A stretch of 64,000 nucleotides of DNA from Plotosus lineatus. Taxonomy: Eukaryota; Chordata; Actinopteri; Siluriformes; Plotosidae. Positions 12,000-26,300 of the stretch are shown in pieces (position 1 is the first letter of the stretch; each line of letters begins with the position of its first letter). The notes beneath the pieces are model-generated. The model searched no databases. It saw nothing but the letters and a program-made list of their open reading frames with translations, and was not told the DNA's origin. The stretch lies in assembly GCA_024760905.1 (NCBI GenBank), contig CM045729.1:51482080-51546079 (forward strand), written 5' to 3'. The position numbers and the translations under genes are program-made.

Positions 12000-12935
12000 T
12001 GTGTGTGTATATATATACATAATATACACAGTATACATAATATATTCTTCGATTTCCTCCAATATAACAGAAAAGAAGATTTATTCCTTCTGTATATTCT
12101 GTGCTATCAGTATGCAAAGTATCCTTGCAGTGTTGTGAATGAACATTAATTACATTATATAAACATTCATGTTTTAAAGAAAGTCAAGGGGAAAAATAAT
12201 CACAAACCAATGTCAGTGGACTTGTTTTTTATTAGTAGGAAGATGGTTTACATCAAACAAACCTGCAGACAGCAAATAATTGTCTGGTGTATGTGAGTTC
12301 TGTCAATTTAAGCTTTGTCTTCTTAGTCTTTTGGCTTTACACCATTTATAAGGTGTACTTCACAATTACTCATATGGGGAAAAAAACATCATCATTTAAG
12401 TAGATGTAGCATTCATTCTCACTGCAAACGCTACAAACAGCATGACATATGTACAGTAGTCACTGTCCGTAGTTATGAGGTCGCGTCATCGTAAAAATCC
12501 GTCCAGTCATGTCGAGGTCATGCGTCATGTAACTTAAACTCTGTTGGAACAAAGACAGCATAACAAGTTATACAAGACCACCTGCTGTGAGACCTGCTTC
12601 CTGTCTGTGTGAATGAATGCAGACAAGTGCTTCTGTTTTTCAGGTTTCACCCATCAAGCAGAATTGAAGAAACAGAAGAAACAGATTCCAGAGTGGATAA
12701 AAAAGTAAAAATTATGGGCCAATACCAGTCTGACAAATCATTGCTTTATTATTTTTGCTGTTAGGAAACATAACATTCAAATTAAATTTACCTTCAATTC
12801 TCAGTGGTAATAAGTGAGAAAATCATTATTAGTGTATATACCACTAATCTGATTTGTCCGCTATCTAGGGGTTAAAGACATTATTAAAACTGAACAAAAC
12901 TTGAATCAAAACAATATCTCACTTACTGAAGTGCA
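12000..12935. other. No recognisable feature (RBM45 3' flank)
   Basis: AT-rich, mostly single-copy-looking sequence after a short TA/GT repeat. No exon-like open stretch or repeat family was recognised. Confidence 0.4.
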
Positions 12936-12938
12936 TAA

Positions 12939-13093
12939 CTAGGGTCCCGGGGAGGCTGGAACCTATCTCAGACGGCACACGGGTGGGGTACACCCTCAAC
13001 ACCTCGCCAGGCCATCGCAGGAACAATACACACAACCATTTACACTAACACCCATGGGCAATTTGAAGCAGCCAATTAGCCTAATGTGCATGA
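12939..13093 (-). mobile_element. L2-tailed SINE (type III) fragment
   Basis: Carries the L2-like tail ('AGGGTCCCGGGGAGGCTGGA', 'CTCGCCAGGCCATCGCAGG') and part of the body ('GCCAATTAGCCTAATGTGCA'). Truncated. Confidence 0.75.
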
Positions 13094-13275
13094 AAATTGA
13101 GCATAAACTGAACTTTGATCATAAAATAGATCATGTTTTATTTTATGTACCTGTAGTTTATATTCCTAAATATACTAAAACACCTCAATTTCACCTGCCT
13201 TAGCTTTCCAATGATTGAAGATGTTAAAAAAGAAAACAAGCTTCTTTAAATTTTCTTCTTATTTCCCATGCAGTA

Positions 13276-13456
13276 CAGATGATCCCCGACTTACTTCATT
13301 CGTTTTATGTTTAATCGATTTTACGGGTTTTTTTTTTTTTTAAAGTCAAATTTTGAGTTTAGACACACAGTACCTACGTAGTACGCTGACGTAATGACAC
13401 CGTGTCCATTGTTTACAAACGACAGACTGAACTGCCCCTCCTTCTTCCCAGTTCAG

Positions 13457-13534
<78 letters not shown>

Positions 13535-13565
13535 GATATTATATATATATATATATTTATATATA

Positions 13566-13618
<53 letters not shown>

Positions 13619-14190
13619 CACATATACACAGACGCTCCCCGACTTATGTTCATCCGTTTTACGATTTTACCCCCCCCCCCCCCCCAAAAAGTCAACTTTT
13701 GAGTTCAGACGTATCTACGTAGTATGCTGACGTAATGACGCTGCATTCATCATTTACAAACTACAGACTGAGTGTGTGTGTGTATGTATATAGCAGTTAT
13801 ATAGCGTCTTACTCTTGTGTTAAGACATCGTCTCGGTGATCTTTGTGTTTACACTGTTTTGCAGACTTTTGTAACCCTAAGCAAATATGGTTGGTCAGAA
13901 GTGTAAGCCTACTAGCATGGGTGCAAGTCTCATACACAGAGATGAATTAACTATCTGCTCAGATCGGCACCATGCATACTCAGTTAAGCAAAGAGAGTAG
14001 TAAAATGAATGAAAACCCGAATCCAGACAAGAAAGAGAACTCCCCGCTTTGCTGGTGATTCACATCAGTGCAGGCTAAGTACTAAACGCGTATTCAACGG
14101 CACCCTTGCTCACTTGAAAGACTGAGTTTTTTTTTTCAACTTACGTTGGCTGTCCAGAACCAAACAAAAACGTAAGTTGGGGAGCATCTG
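13276..14190. mobile_element. Tigger-like MITE B, with duplicated end
   Basis: TA-flanked, with ends CAGATGATCCCCGACTTAC and the complement of ACGTAAGTTGGGGAGCATCTG. A second copy of the same terminus begins at about 13628 (CAGACGCTCCCCGACTTATG), so 13276-13627 is a partial end plus (TA)n followed by a whole element. Related copies are at 16528 and 36312, in the opposite orientation. Confidence 0.8.
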
Positions 14191-14199
14191 TACATACAA

Positions 14200-15427
14200 A
14201 ACAATTATTCACCTCAGGCTCAGTGGATGTCTTTGACATTCCATCTCAGGGACTATTCAGCAACATCTCACCTTAGGTTAGGGGTTTCACCAACTAATCG
14301 ATTTTACCTCTAGACGATGCTGTAGGTAACAGTTGACTAGTCATGCACAAAATGACAGGTTGTGGATAAAAAGGCTGTGGCACAGCAAACGGCTCTGGTT
14401 ATAAGAATTAAGAGACTTTTTTTTTGTCCTCACACCAATTCCAGGAGGTGGTAATGCACATTTCCACTAATTGCCAACTGCCAGTAATATCCAAACGATG
14501 GAAGCATGGAAGTACTTCACTGAAGGTGACAAACTTCATGGCGATGTCGGCTGAAAATACCTATAGCTAATTGCGGTTGCAATATATAGCAAAATACTCG
14601 CACTGGCACGCAACACATTTCCCCCACCCGCTCACAAGCAAAAAAAAAAAAAAAGAGCATATAAGAGACTTCTAAATAAAGTATATGATCAAGAATTATT
14701 TGACCTCTTTATGCTTTTTCTGGAGGAGGCAGCAGTCGGAGTCATGCCATGGAGCTCAGCAAGCACTTGGATGTGCTGGACAAACTCTTCACTATGCAAT
14801 AAAAGCAGCTGAACTTACCAGAAATCATCAAAACACAGACGCTGTTGTCAGTCATTTTTGCCAGTGTGCAGCAGCATATTCTGCTTTGATTAAACATCAG
14901 GAAAATGTAAACGCCAAAATGACTGCATGACAGACGTTATTTAAAAATAGATAAATAAATAAATAAATAAATAAATAAATCGCTATGAAAGAGCACCAAT
15001 GGCATGTTATTTTCTTGCCAAGATTATAAACCGTGATCTTGGATAGTCTGACATTTCATAATGGAATGCTTGAACTCTTGAACAATGAAGAGTGTATTCC
15101 ATATTGCTGAAAGAACACTGTTTTCTGTTACACAAGGATCAGTCTACTGACATTTAAAAAAAAATTGATGACAACATTGATAGTCATGAAACCCCTAACT
15201 GAGGCAAATAATTGCTAATTATCCACATTTCAAATTTTCCGTTCTAAACAGCTGTAATGAAATGATGACAATGACCATGTTGGTTTTACAGTGTCTGGTA
15301 TAGTATAACTCTGTACTCATAAAACATCTGTATGATGAAGTTCCTCAGTTAACCATTTAATAGGATTGGACTTGAGGTAATGCCTTACCAGAAACTGTGA
15401 CCTACCTTAGCCACTTCGGAAGCTGCA
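14200..15427. other. RBM45 3' flank / likely 3' UTR
   Basis: Includes an (AAAT)n run at about 14951-14980 and a candidate minus-strand poly(A) signal at 15356-15361. The short plus-strand open frame at 14685-14930 resembles no protein I know. No other feature was seen. Confidence 0.4.
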
Positions 15428-15620
15428 TCAGTAAGTTCTCTGCCTCTTGTGAGACTCCTCTCTAGGTGGATCTGCGAGCATGATCTTCAATTTCACACCA
15501 TTTACCACTTTACCATGAAGTGCTGCCATGGCGTCATTCGCATGCTTTCGATCGGCATATTTAATGTAGCCGACATTCCGGCCTGGCACCAGGTACACCT
15601 CCACTAAAGAGCCAAAACGA
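15428..15620 (-). CDS. RBM45: RBM45 coding exon 9 (terminal)
   Basis: 193 nt, 64 residues plus TGA. Begins '[20 protein letters not shown]', completes the C-terminal RRM with '[10 protein letters not shown]', and ends '[11 protein letters not shown]'. Acceptor ...TTGCTACAG. It is separated from exon 8 by the 7032-nt intron 8, which is filled with nested transposons. Confidence 0.95.
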
Positions 15621-17207
15621 CTGTAGCAAGAAAATATACCAAGAATAAACCTGATTGTTCATTCACAGTTTCTGATAAATATAAATAAAGAAAGAAGTCG
15701 GTCTACTAAACAAATAAAGTTTCTAAAAAACACATTTGTAAATTATATAATCTCAAAGCAGGGTCATGCAATATGAAAACATGAACTTTTATGACTTTAT
15801 CACTATAAGAAATAACTGCTTTATTATATCCACATCCACTGGGTTATAGGAAACATAAATCTTGTATCATTTTATTTAAAAAAAATACAATATTATTTCC
15901 ACGTTGAAGGCTACATCAACTAAACAAACCCAAACAAATGGGAAACTGACAGTAACCACCTTTCGTGAAAAACATTCAAGAATAACTTGATTTTTTATTT
16001 AATATACCATCTTATTATCAAATTACTATCATTCCAAATTTAGTTGCTTCCTCTGTATTTTTGGAATTTTGGTCTCAAGTAGAACAGGTTCACCAAATCA
16101 CTAGTAAGCCAATCAGAAAAATCGCTCATATCCAGCAGGTGTTAATATAATAAATAATTATTCACTGAAGGCACGTGGATATTGCTGATTAGTCCCTGAG
16201 AAAGAAAATCAAGTGGAAACGTCAATGTTCACTGAGCATGATGTGAACATTTTGTATAATGGGTGCTTTTAGTATACAGGGATCCCTCACTTTCTGCGGT
16301 TAATTGGGACTGAGACACCCCCCTTCCGAATTCCGCGAAGTAGGCTCGACCCTCCCAACTGACATATACGTACATGTATACGTGTATATAATATCAATAA
16401 ATACATATTCAATGCTATAAATGCTTATAATAATTATACATTTAAAATAATTCATAAGATGTAAATAAAATATAAATACACACACACACACACACACAGA
16501 TGCGCACCTCACATAAAAATGTAAGTACAGACGCTCCCCGACTTACGTTTTTAATTGGTTCCGGACGACCGAACGCAAGTTGAAAGTGAACGTAAGTTGT
16601 TACAGTGACGTATGACGCTCATACTGAACTATACACCCATAAATACCATTACCGTATCTCATAAAACACCCCTAAATCAATTATTATAAACAGAACTTTG
16701 TAAAATAATATCAAATGTATCAAATAATATCAACATTAATTTCAAAAATAAGTCACTTATTTATACCGAGTCACTTTACATGAAGCTTAAAACAGCCAAT
16801 CAACGCTTACAAAATGTGAGGTGCTCAAAACCGAAAGTAATGTACTTGTGAAAGTAGTGTACTTGCTGTGGGTTATACGGACTTCCGGTCTTTCAAGTGA
16901 AAGGGCGTGGATGAACTCGTTTAGAAGTCAGCCTGCACTGATGTGAATCACCAGCAGAGTGGAGAGTTCTCTCTGGATTCGGGTTTTCATTCATTTTACA
17001 ACTCTCTTTGCTTCACTAAGTATGCATGGTAGATTGCGCCGATCCGAGCAGATAGTTAATTCATCTCTGTGTATGAGACTTGCACCCATGCTAGTAGGCT
17101 TACGCTTCTGACCGACCATATCTGCTTAGGGTTACAAAAGTCCGCAAAACAGTGTAAACAGAAAGATCACAGAGACGATGTCTTAACACAAGGGTAACAC
17201 GCTATGT

Positions 17208-17248
<41 letters not shown>

Positions 17249-18026
17249 TGATACCTCTGCTCACGAACATAATTGGTTCCCAGAAAGTGTGTGTGAGGCG
17301 AAAAGTTCGTCTTCCGAACATTTATTTCCCATAAGAAACCATTAAAATGAGAATAGTCCGTTCCCAGGTCCCCATAAAACATACTTTTCTACTAAATAAG
17401 CCTTAAAACTACACAAAAATATACCTTATTTTATGTATAATAAATGTGCTATTGTATTGTAATTAAAGAAATAAACTGTACTGTATAATAAAGTCGTTTT
17501 ATTTACCTTTGTGATGGTAGTTGATGGCTTGATGGAATGGAGTGGGAGGAGGAGGGAGGGAGAGACTTACTGTTTGGAAGGAGAGTTTGGAAACGCCTAC
17601 TGTTTGGAAACACGCATAGCCACACACGCACCCTTAATAGCTTCCTTGTTCTTAAGGATGGTGGTAGACTTAGCGTACTGGTACGGGGACGCTGAGTCAC
17701 ACAAACGCACACCTCGTTCGTGTTTTTCAATGATCTCCGCCTGTGGTGGGGTCTTTTTCGGTCCCATAATAGCAAAAGTACACTCAATATGGTCCAAAAT
17801 GTCTAGCAAACACAAACCACTTCCGCATTCAAAGAAAGGGGTGTGACGAACTGTGACGCCGTGAGTGTGCGTCAGCTTCTCGTGGCCGCCACCGTGGCGC
17901 TGTTCGACCGCGTGGTTTGATTCGTCCGCCGAAAACTAGTTCGTCAGCAGAGACAATATGCTCGCAAATTTAATGTTCTTGAGGTGAAAAGTTCGTGAGC
18001 TTAAGCGTTCGTCAGCGGAGGTTTTA

Positions 18027-18081
<55 letters not shown>

Positions 18082-21000
18082 ATAAAACATATAACTGAAC
18101 TGGGAAGAAGGAGGGGCACATTCAGTCTGTCGTTTGTAAACAATGGATGCAGCGTCATTACGTCAGCATACTACGTAGGTAAGTAGTAGGTAAGGTAAAG
18201 TCTGTTAGGTTTTTTACACCCGAGCCATAGTGGCTCATCAGGCCGGTGCTTATCCCCGGTTTCCATCGCGTGAAGCGACCAGGAGTTCAACTTCCCTTGG
18301 ATGGGACGCTAGTCCATCGTAGGTTACTTTCCCAGTATATTTTTACTGGTCCCCATTTACACTGCTGGGTGAAGAGAGGCACACTTGTGGTTGAGACCTT
18401 GCCAGGGGTCTTAGCACAGTGAGGGTCTCAGTGGGATTCGAACTCGCAACCTCCCGATCATGAGCGCAGCACCCTAACCACTACACCACCGGCCCCACAA
18501 CGTAGGTAAGTCTAAACTCAAAATTTTTCAAATAATATTATTGAAAACCCCAATGCAGCCATGAGGCCTATGGGGGGGGGGGGGGGCACGAACCAGTGTC
18601 TCTCCCCCTTATGCCGGTCCCAAGCCCGGATAAATGCAGAGGGTTGCGACAGGAAGGGCATCCGACGTAAAACTTCTGCCACATAAAAAAAAAAAAAAAA
18701 ATGAAATGGTCAAAACAAAAATCATACCGGATCGGTCGAGGCCCGGGTTAACAACGACCGCCATCAGTGCTGTCAACCAACAGGGTGCTGATGGAAATTG
18801 GACTACTGTTGGTCGAAGAAGGAGAGGCGGGAGGCGTGTCCGTAGGCAGAGAGAGAAGAGGAAAGGCGTGAGCCTAGGACTGAGAGTAGGGACTTTGAAT
18901 GTTGGAACTATGCAAGGAAAAGATAGAGAGCTGGCTGACATGATGCAGAGGAGGAAGGTAGACATACTGTGTGTTCAGGAGACCAGGTGGAAAGGTCGCA
19001 AGGCTAGAAGCTTAGGAGCAGGGTTTAAGCTGTTTTATCACGGTGTGGATGGGAAGAGAAATGGAGTAGGAGTCATCTTGAAGGAGGGGTTTGTCAGGAA
19101 TGTTCTAGAAGGAGTGTCAGACAGAGTGATGAGTCTCAAGTTAGAAATTGAAGGCGTGATGGTCAACGTTGTTAGTGCTTATGTCCCACAGGCAGGACGT
19201 AAGCAAGAAGAGAAGGAGAGATTCTGGAGTGAGTTAGATGAAGTGATGCAGAGTACCCCCAGAGGTGAAAGAGTCGTCATTGGGGCAGACTTCAATGGAC
19301 ATGTTGGTGCAGGCAACAGAGGGGACGAGGAAGTGATGGGCAGGTTTGGTATCCAGGACAGGAACACAGAAGGACAGATGTTGATCGATTTTGCAAAAAG
19401 GATGGAAATGGCTGTGGTGAATACTTTCTTCAAGAAAAAACAGGAGCATAGGGTGACTTATGAAAGCGGAGGTAAGAGCACACAGGTAGACTACATCTTG
19501 TGTAGGCGATGTAATTTGAAGGAAGTCAGTGACTCCAAAGTAGTAGTGGGTGAGAGTGTTGCCAAACAGCATAGGATGGTGGTGTGCAGGATGACTCTGA
19601 TGGTGAGAAAGGTGAAAAAGGCAAAGGCAGAGCAGAAGACAAAGTGGTGGAAGCTGAAAAAGGAAGAGTGTCGTGTTGTCTTCAAGGAGGAGTTGAAACA
19701 GGCTTTGGGTAGTCAGGAAGTACTTCCAGATGACTGGACAACTACAGCCAATTTGATCAGGGAGACAGGTAGGAGAGTACTTGGTGTGTCCTCTGGAAGG
19801 AAAGTGGATAAGGAAACTTGGTGGTGGAATGAAGAAGTGCAGGAGTGTGTACAAAAGAAGAGGTTAGCTAAGAAGAAGTGGGACACAGAGAGGACCGAAG
19901 AGAGTAAACAAGAGTACAGGGAGACACAGCGTAAGGCTGAAGGTAGCGGTGTCAAAGGCCAAACAGAGGGCGTATGATGACTTGTATGATAGGTTAGACA
20001 GTAAGGAGGGAGAAAATGATTTATACAGGTTAGCACAGCAGAGAAATAGACATGGGAAAGATGTGCAGCATAGAGTGATTAAGGACAGAGAGGGAAATGT
20101 ATTGACTGATGACAGAAGTGTGCTGGGAAGATGGAAAGAGTACTTTGAAGAGCTGATGAATGAGGAAAATGACAGAGAAAAAAAAAAAAAGAGTAGAAGG
20201 GGTGACCGTTGAGGACCAGGAAGTAGCAAAGATTAGTAAGGGTGAAGTGAGGAGGGCATTGAAGAGGATGAAGAGTGGAAAGGCAGTTGGCCCTGATGAC
20301 ATACCGGTTGAGGTATGGAAGTGTCTAGGGGAGGTAGCAGTAGATTTCCTGACAAGAATATTCAACAAGTTCTTAGAAAGTGAGCAGATGCCGGAGGAAT
20401 GGAGGAGAAGTGTGCTTGTGCCCATTTTTAAGAACAAGGGAGATGTACAGAGTTGTGGCAACTACAGAGGGATAAAGTTGATGAGCCATACAATGAAGTT
20501 ATGGGAAAGAATAGTGGAAGCTAGACTAAGGGCAGAGGTCAGCATTTGTGAACAACAGTTTGGTTTCATGCCAAGAAAGAGCACCACAGATGCAGTGTTC
20601 GCTCTGAGGATGTTAATAGAGAAGTACAAAGAAGGTCAGAAGGAGCTGCATTGTGCCTTTGTGGATCTGGAGAAAGCATATGATAGGGTGCCGAGAGAAG
20701 AACTGTGGTATTGTATGAGGAAGTCTGGAGTGGCAGAGAAGTATGTTAGAGTGGTGCAGGACATGTATGAGAGATGTAAGACAGTGGTGTTTGCGATGGT
20801 GATGGACAGGCTGACAGACGAGGTTAGACAAGAATCTCCATGGCCTATGATGTTTGCAGATGACATCGTGATCTGTAGTGAGAGCAGAGAACAAGTGAAG
20901 GAAAATCTAGAGAGGTGGAGGTGTGCCCTGGAAAGTAGGGGAATGAAGGTTTGTCTCAGTAAAACAGAATACATGTGTGTGAACGACAAGGACCCAAGAG

Positions 21001-23315
21001 GAACGGTGAGGTTACAGGGGGCAGAGATAAAGAAGGTGGAGGATTTTAAGTACTTAGGCTCAACAATCCAGAGCAATGGAGAGTGTGCAAAAGAGGTGAA
21101 GAAGCGCGTGCAGGCAGGTTGGAATGGATGGAAAAAAGTGTCCGGTGTGATGTGTGATAGGAGAGTATCAGCAAGAATGAAGGGAAAAGTGTACAAGACG
21201 GTGATGAGGTCAGCGATGTTGTATGGTTTAGAGACAGTGGCCCTGGGGAAAAGACAGGAGTCAGAGTTGGAGGTAGCAGAGATGAAAATGTTGAAGTTCT
21301 CTTTGGGAGTAACGAGGATGGATAGGCTCAGAAACGAGTACATCAGAGGGACAGCACATGTTAGATGTTTTGGAGACAAAGTCAGAGAGGCTAGATTGAG
21401 ATGGTTTGGACATGTACAGAGGAGGGATAGTGAGTATATTGGTAGTAGGATGCTGAGGTTGGAACTACCAGGCAGAAGGCCCAGAGGAAGACCAAAGAGA
21501 AGATTTATGGATGTGGTGAAGGCGGACATGAAGGTCGTTGGAGTAAGAGTAGGAGATGCTGAGGATAGGGAGAGATGGAGGCAGATCATTTGCTGTGGCG
21601 ACCCCTGAAGGGAACAGCCGAAAGAAAAAGAAGAAGATTATTGAAAACCCCGCGATGCACTTAAGCCGCAGAAACTGAAGGACAAAGTAGCGAAGGATCA
21701 TTGTATACACTACACAGGAACAAAGAAAAGCAAACTAAAATGAGGTTAAGGTTTAATTTACATTGTTCTTTGATTCAAAAATTTAGTTTGTGGGATGGAT
21801 AATGTTTTGATTAATGTTTCTGAAATAAATGATTTCACCAATTCAGAGTACTATCTATTAAATACAGGTTTTCACCGCTGATTGTATAAGAAGAATATAT
21901 TCACTGTGCCATGTCGTCACCATGTCGTCAAATACAGTATTTTAGAAAATATATATTTTCACACCAAATGGAATTTTAAGAGATGGAAAAAGTTTTAAAA
22001 GTTTCCTTCATTATGGAGAGATATTAAAATGCACCAACAGCTCAGAATCACGTTCAGCATTACGTATCTAGTTGTACTAGGAGTTGATCATGTGCAATGT
22101 ACAGGTTGTTACTATGAGATCTGAGATTATTTATGTGATAACATAGTTGTAATTTAATTTCCATCTGTTTATTCACTCTTGTATGGAAGCTTCTGGACAC
22201 AATACTCTAGTGTTACTCTTGAAACTACTGTTCCAGAAGTACACAGCATAGTGAGAATGGAGATTCAGCGTAAGAACTGGGTGAAACTTTTTTTTTTTGC
22301 ATTTAAACAAAACCTCATCTTCAGTGCACATATTTGAACCCTTAGGGGTTTTATAACAGAATTCTAGGTCATGTTCTTATTGTTCTGCACATTGCTGCTC
22401 TATCCCTCAGTACACATGTTCTTAAACATGATTTATGAGGTATTAGACACAAAGTACTATCTCTGGCCTGGCATGCTTGTTTCAGCATTTCCAACACAGT
22501 TTTTACATAGATTTCATATTAGATACTTTCAAAAATTCTGTTTGTGTGGTCAGAGATTTACTTTTTCAACTCCGGAATAAACTCTATATTTTTATAATAT
22601 CGGTGTACATGTGGATGGGGCTGTAACACTAAAGAGAAGCCTTCATACTCACCAGAACACATCTTCAAGTATGTCTACTGGCAATGGTGAGGGGTTGAAG
22701 ATGACAAAAAGCCTCTCTTTGACCATGCTGTCAAGGGAAGCCAGCTTCTTGTGAGGAGGAAGGACAACATCGGTCTGAACACGAGGCTTTTGGGGCATTG
22801 ATGGTGTTGCATAACCCTGCAGACATTCATAATTCAGCTAGTTACAGATGGCCATCACTGAATGCAGCTATAAGAATAAGAACGAATCAGTTATTCAGAC
22901 CTCATTTCAAATACTGGAAATACGGCACCACAGTAATCCCAGAATTAAAACACAATCATTACGCAAGCGCTGAAAACAGGGCAACTTTTACATTTACTTC
23001 AAGAGTACTATGACATAAAAACCATCATGTCCACACTTAAGATAAGATGCACGTTTCTGTAGTTCGTAATTGTGATCCTAAAATTAGTTACTTCATCAAA
23101 CTTAGGTTATACTACACAAAGAGTGCAATTACAGACATACATGGGGTAGCTGTAAGTCGAATGGTTAGAGTAGCAGCTTTGGGACAGAAAGGTTGCTGAC
23201 AGTTCACGGCTGAAGTTGGCTATAGTTGAGAAAGGTACCTGAAACTCAACTGCTCTCCTAATACTGTACTGTGTCTGGCAGCCCACTGCTCTGAGTTTGT
23301 ATGTGCTCACTGTCA

Positions 23316-23351
<36 letters not shown>

Positions 23352-26300
23352 TGTGGTCATTTCGGATGGATTACAAGCATAAATTAACATAATCCAATAT
23401 AGCAAAAAAATATTAAAAACACACTGGTTGTTCCAATATGCTTAACTTCACTGTGTGATATTTAAAACAAAAGATGCTTACTGCAGTGGTCTTCATTAGC
23501 TGAGCCCCCGAGGGACCGTTCCACACCATAGACATCATTTGAGCTGCAACCAATTGCATGGCCATCTTCCCTACTGGGCTGTTGAGAGGGGGTAAGAGGT
23601 TCAAGTTGATCTTTTATGTGAGGTAAAGTAAAGATTACAATGAGTAATAAAGCAGAGCTTGCCCTTACCTAGTCCTGTCTTCTCCATCATCAATGAAAGT
23701 TACAGAAAGTCTGTTCCCAGGTGGATATTCAAAGCCATTTAGTTTTTCTTTAGCGTACACAGCTGAACCCAAATTACTGTACCGAATCATAATCTGAACT
23801 GTAGAGCAAAGATGATAAGGAGTCCAAATTCAAAAGAATGTAATCAGTTCAACAATAACTGCCAAATTCATTCGATTAAAGAATTTATAATTTAACCTAA
23901 AAAAATTGTCCCAAAATAAAGAAGACAAATCCCCCTTATCTATAAACAGACACCCATTTGGAGTTCACTTGACATGGCTGTGGGAAATGTACTCTGTAAT
24001 CTCATCAAGAATACAGGCAGACGTTTGCAAAAATTACTAAACCAGGGATATCTGTAATTGTAAAACATGTGTTTGTCAAAAAAATGTCCACCCTCTGGCC
24101 AAAATAAAGGCAGTGTTTGAATTTAAATAATGACTTTGATTGGATAATGAGGGCAGTGATTAAAATGTTTTCACTGGCAACAATTCTTTTAATCCTAACT
24201 GATGCAGTGAGTAGCTTCTCTTTTATTAAACATTCATTTCAAAAGATATATCACATAGATGTGGAAAAGATGTGACTGTGTTTTAGAATATTTATAAAAT
24301 ACATATTGCTGGAATGAAAAGTGAATACATGAAAGTTTTATAGTTGGGTAGTGTACATTACCTTTATTGAAGCCATACTGGTCTCGCTGCATGTCACAGT
24401 ATTCCATGCCTGGGATCAGATCAAACAGGTTATAGATCTGTTCCTGTGGAATTGGTACACGCGACGACACCATCAAGCACCTAGTTATCAAGTCTGAGTT
24501 CCACCCTTCTCCAGCAGAGTAACTACTGGACTCTGCACCTGCAGGACAACATGCACACTTCAGTACTTATGTTTCAAAAAGCAAAATGGCAAGGCCTACT
24601 GTGAAATGGACCAGAGCAGTTATATAAAAATCCACTCTCTTGGAACGTCTTTGTCCAGTTAGATTAGTGGACTGGAACTAACACTTAAATAATAGTAATA
24701 TTGGCCATTTGAACTAAAATGGGCTGTTGTTTGAAAAATATTGAGGGAACTGAAACAAATATTTAACTCATCATTGGATAGATCGATATACAGTAGGCCC
24801 TCGACATTCGCGGGGGTTCAGTTCCGAGCCCTCACGCGAATCGAGATAATCCGCGTGTTCTGTACCCGGATATAAAACCCCATGTATCACGTCACATGCG
24901 CAAATGAGCAGCCGGAAGTAAAAACTATGTATCTATTACATGCGCTAAAATCTGCTTCTTAAACACATTCTATAGACAGTCTTACTCATTAATACAGTAT
25001 TAATGTAGTAAAATATAGTAATGATTAAGAAAAACTGTTCAATTTTTACTCATTTTTACTGACGATAAAATATAAACATTATACAGCATATACTGTTGTA
25101 AAGCACTCGTTTTAACGTCTTTTTCAGTTATTATTCCAGTACAGTACCTAAGTTAATTCTTAGAATGTTTGTGCGTGAGATTTTATGTTCTGTAGCATGT
25201 TTAACAAACGATAACAGAAGGATAAACTTTTACTACGCTTCATGTCCTTTTACATTGTACTTGGAGTGACATCTCCAAGATGGCGTTGCCTAGAGTCAAA
25301 TTGTTTCTTTTTTCGTTTTAATTTGTTTTATTTGTTCATGTTTTGCACTTATTGCGTTATTCTGGGCTTATTGTTAGCTGGGGTGCGACTAGCATTGACC
25401 CACCATAGCATATTAGCTCAAGATAGCTTGCTTAGTTGCCCCCAGGACTTCGATCTCATAGCTGTAGTAGGGTCGACTGGTCATAGACGAGCATAGTGCA
25501 AAACATGAACAAACAAATAAAACAAATTAAAACAAACAAAGAAACAATTTGACTCCGAGAACTCCGCGACGTTGCCCTCTAGGCAGCGCCATCTTGGAGG
25601 CCTCACTCCCAAGATGTCATTCCAAGTTCAATGTAAAAGGACAAGAAGCGTAATAAAGTTTAACGTTTTGGTATCGTTTGTTAAACATGCTACAGAACAT
25701 AAAATCTCATGCACAAACATTTTAAGAATTAACTTAGGTACTGTACTGGAATACTAATTGAAAAAGACTTGAATACAACAGTTCAGAGGAAACTGTTATT
25801 TCTTCAGGAGAAAGTCTTATTTCTTCAGAAGAGACATCCAACGAATTTGAGTGACGTGTCAGTTGTTCGGCAGACTGCGAATACTCAAACCGTGAGTGCA
25901 AAACCACAAATAGTCAATGGCCTACTGTACATCGAAAATGCTTAAAGTATAGATTTCTAACTGCTGACCATCAAAACTTATATTCATAATTCCAAAATAT
26001 ATAAAAAGGGTCGACATTCACCCCAGCATCAGGGTAATATGCAGCATTCAAAATTTTTAGTGATTAGCCAGTTGATTTCGTAGTAAGAATGATCTGAGGT
26101 AAACCAACACAAGCATGTATGATTAATATGACACCAGTACAATACATAGTAGAAAATAATTATATTTTATAAATCCGTTATAATTTATATATACATTATG
26201 ATAAATATTTTTGCTGGGTTAGGTTAGGTGGCCTCTGCCAGAAGACTTTGGTTTATGAGCAACAGCATGCAATTTAACAACTTTTCATTTATATGTGGTA

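Larger units (their letters stand above)
16528..18536. mobile_element. Tigger-like MITE B, interrupted, 3' end lost
   Basis: Left end CAGACGCTCCCCGACTTACG at 16528. The body matches the complete copy at 36312-37332, including 'GATGTGAATCACCAGC' and an internal (TA)n. It is interrupted at 17246-18029 and 18185-18499. The expected right terminus is absent. Confidence 0.75.
16277..21703. mobile_element. Outer Tigger-like MITE A split by nested insertions
   Basis: Left end CAGGGATCCCTCACTTTCTG at 16277 and right end (complement) CAATGATCCTTCGCTACTTT at 21703, both next to TA. The right part (21652-21703) includes 'GCGATGCACTTAAGCCGCAG'. The element's own sequence is about 16277-16525 and 21637-21703; everything between is later insertions. 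The whole lies in RBM45 intron 8. Confidence 0.65.

Noticed and set aside
14951..14980. Short AAAT repeat considered as a CRISPR-like array
   Set aside because: Simple sequence with no spacers; no CRISPR array occurs in the window.
17511..17846. 111-codon plus-strand frame and 94-codon minus-strand frame
   Set aside because: Both lie inside a MITE with clear terminal inverted repeats and resemble no transposase.
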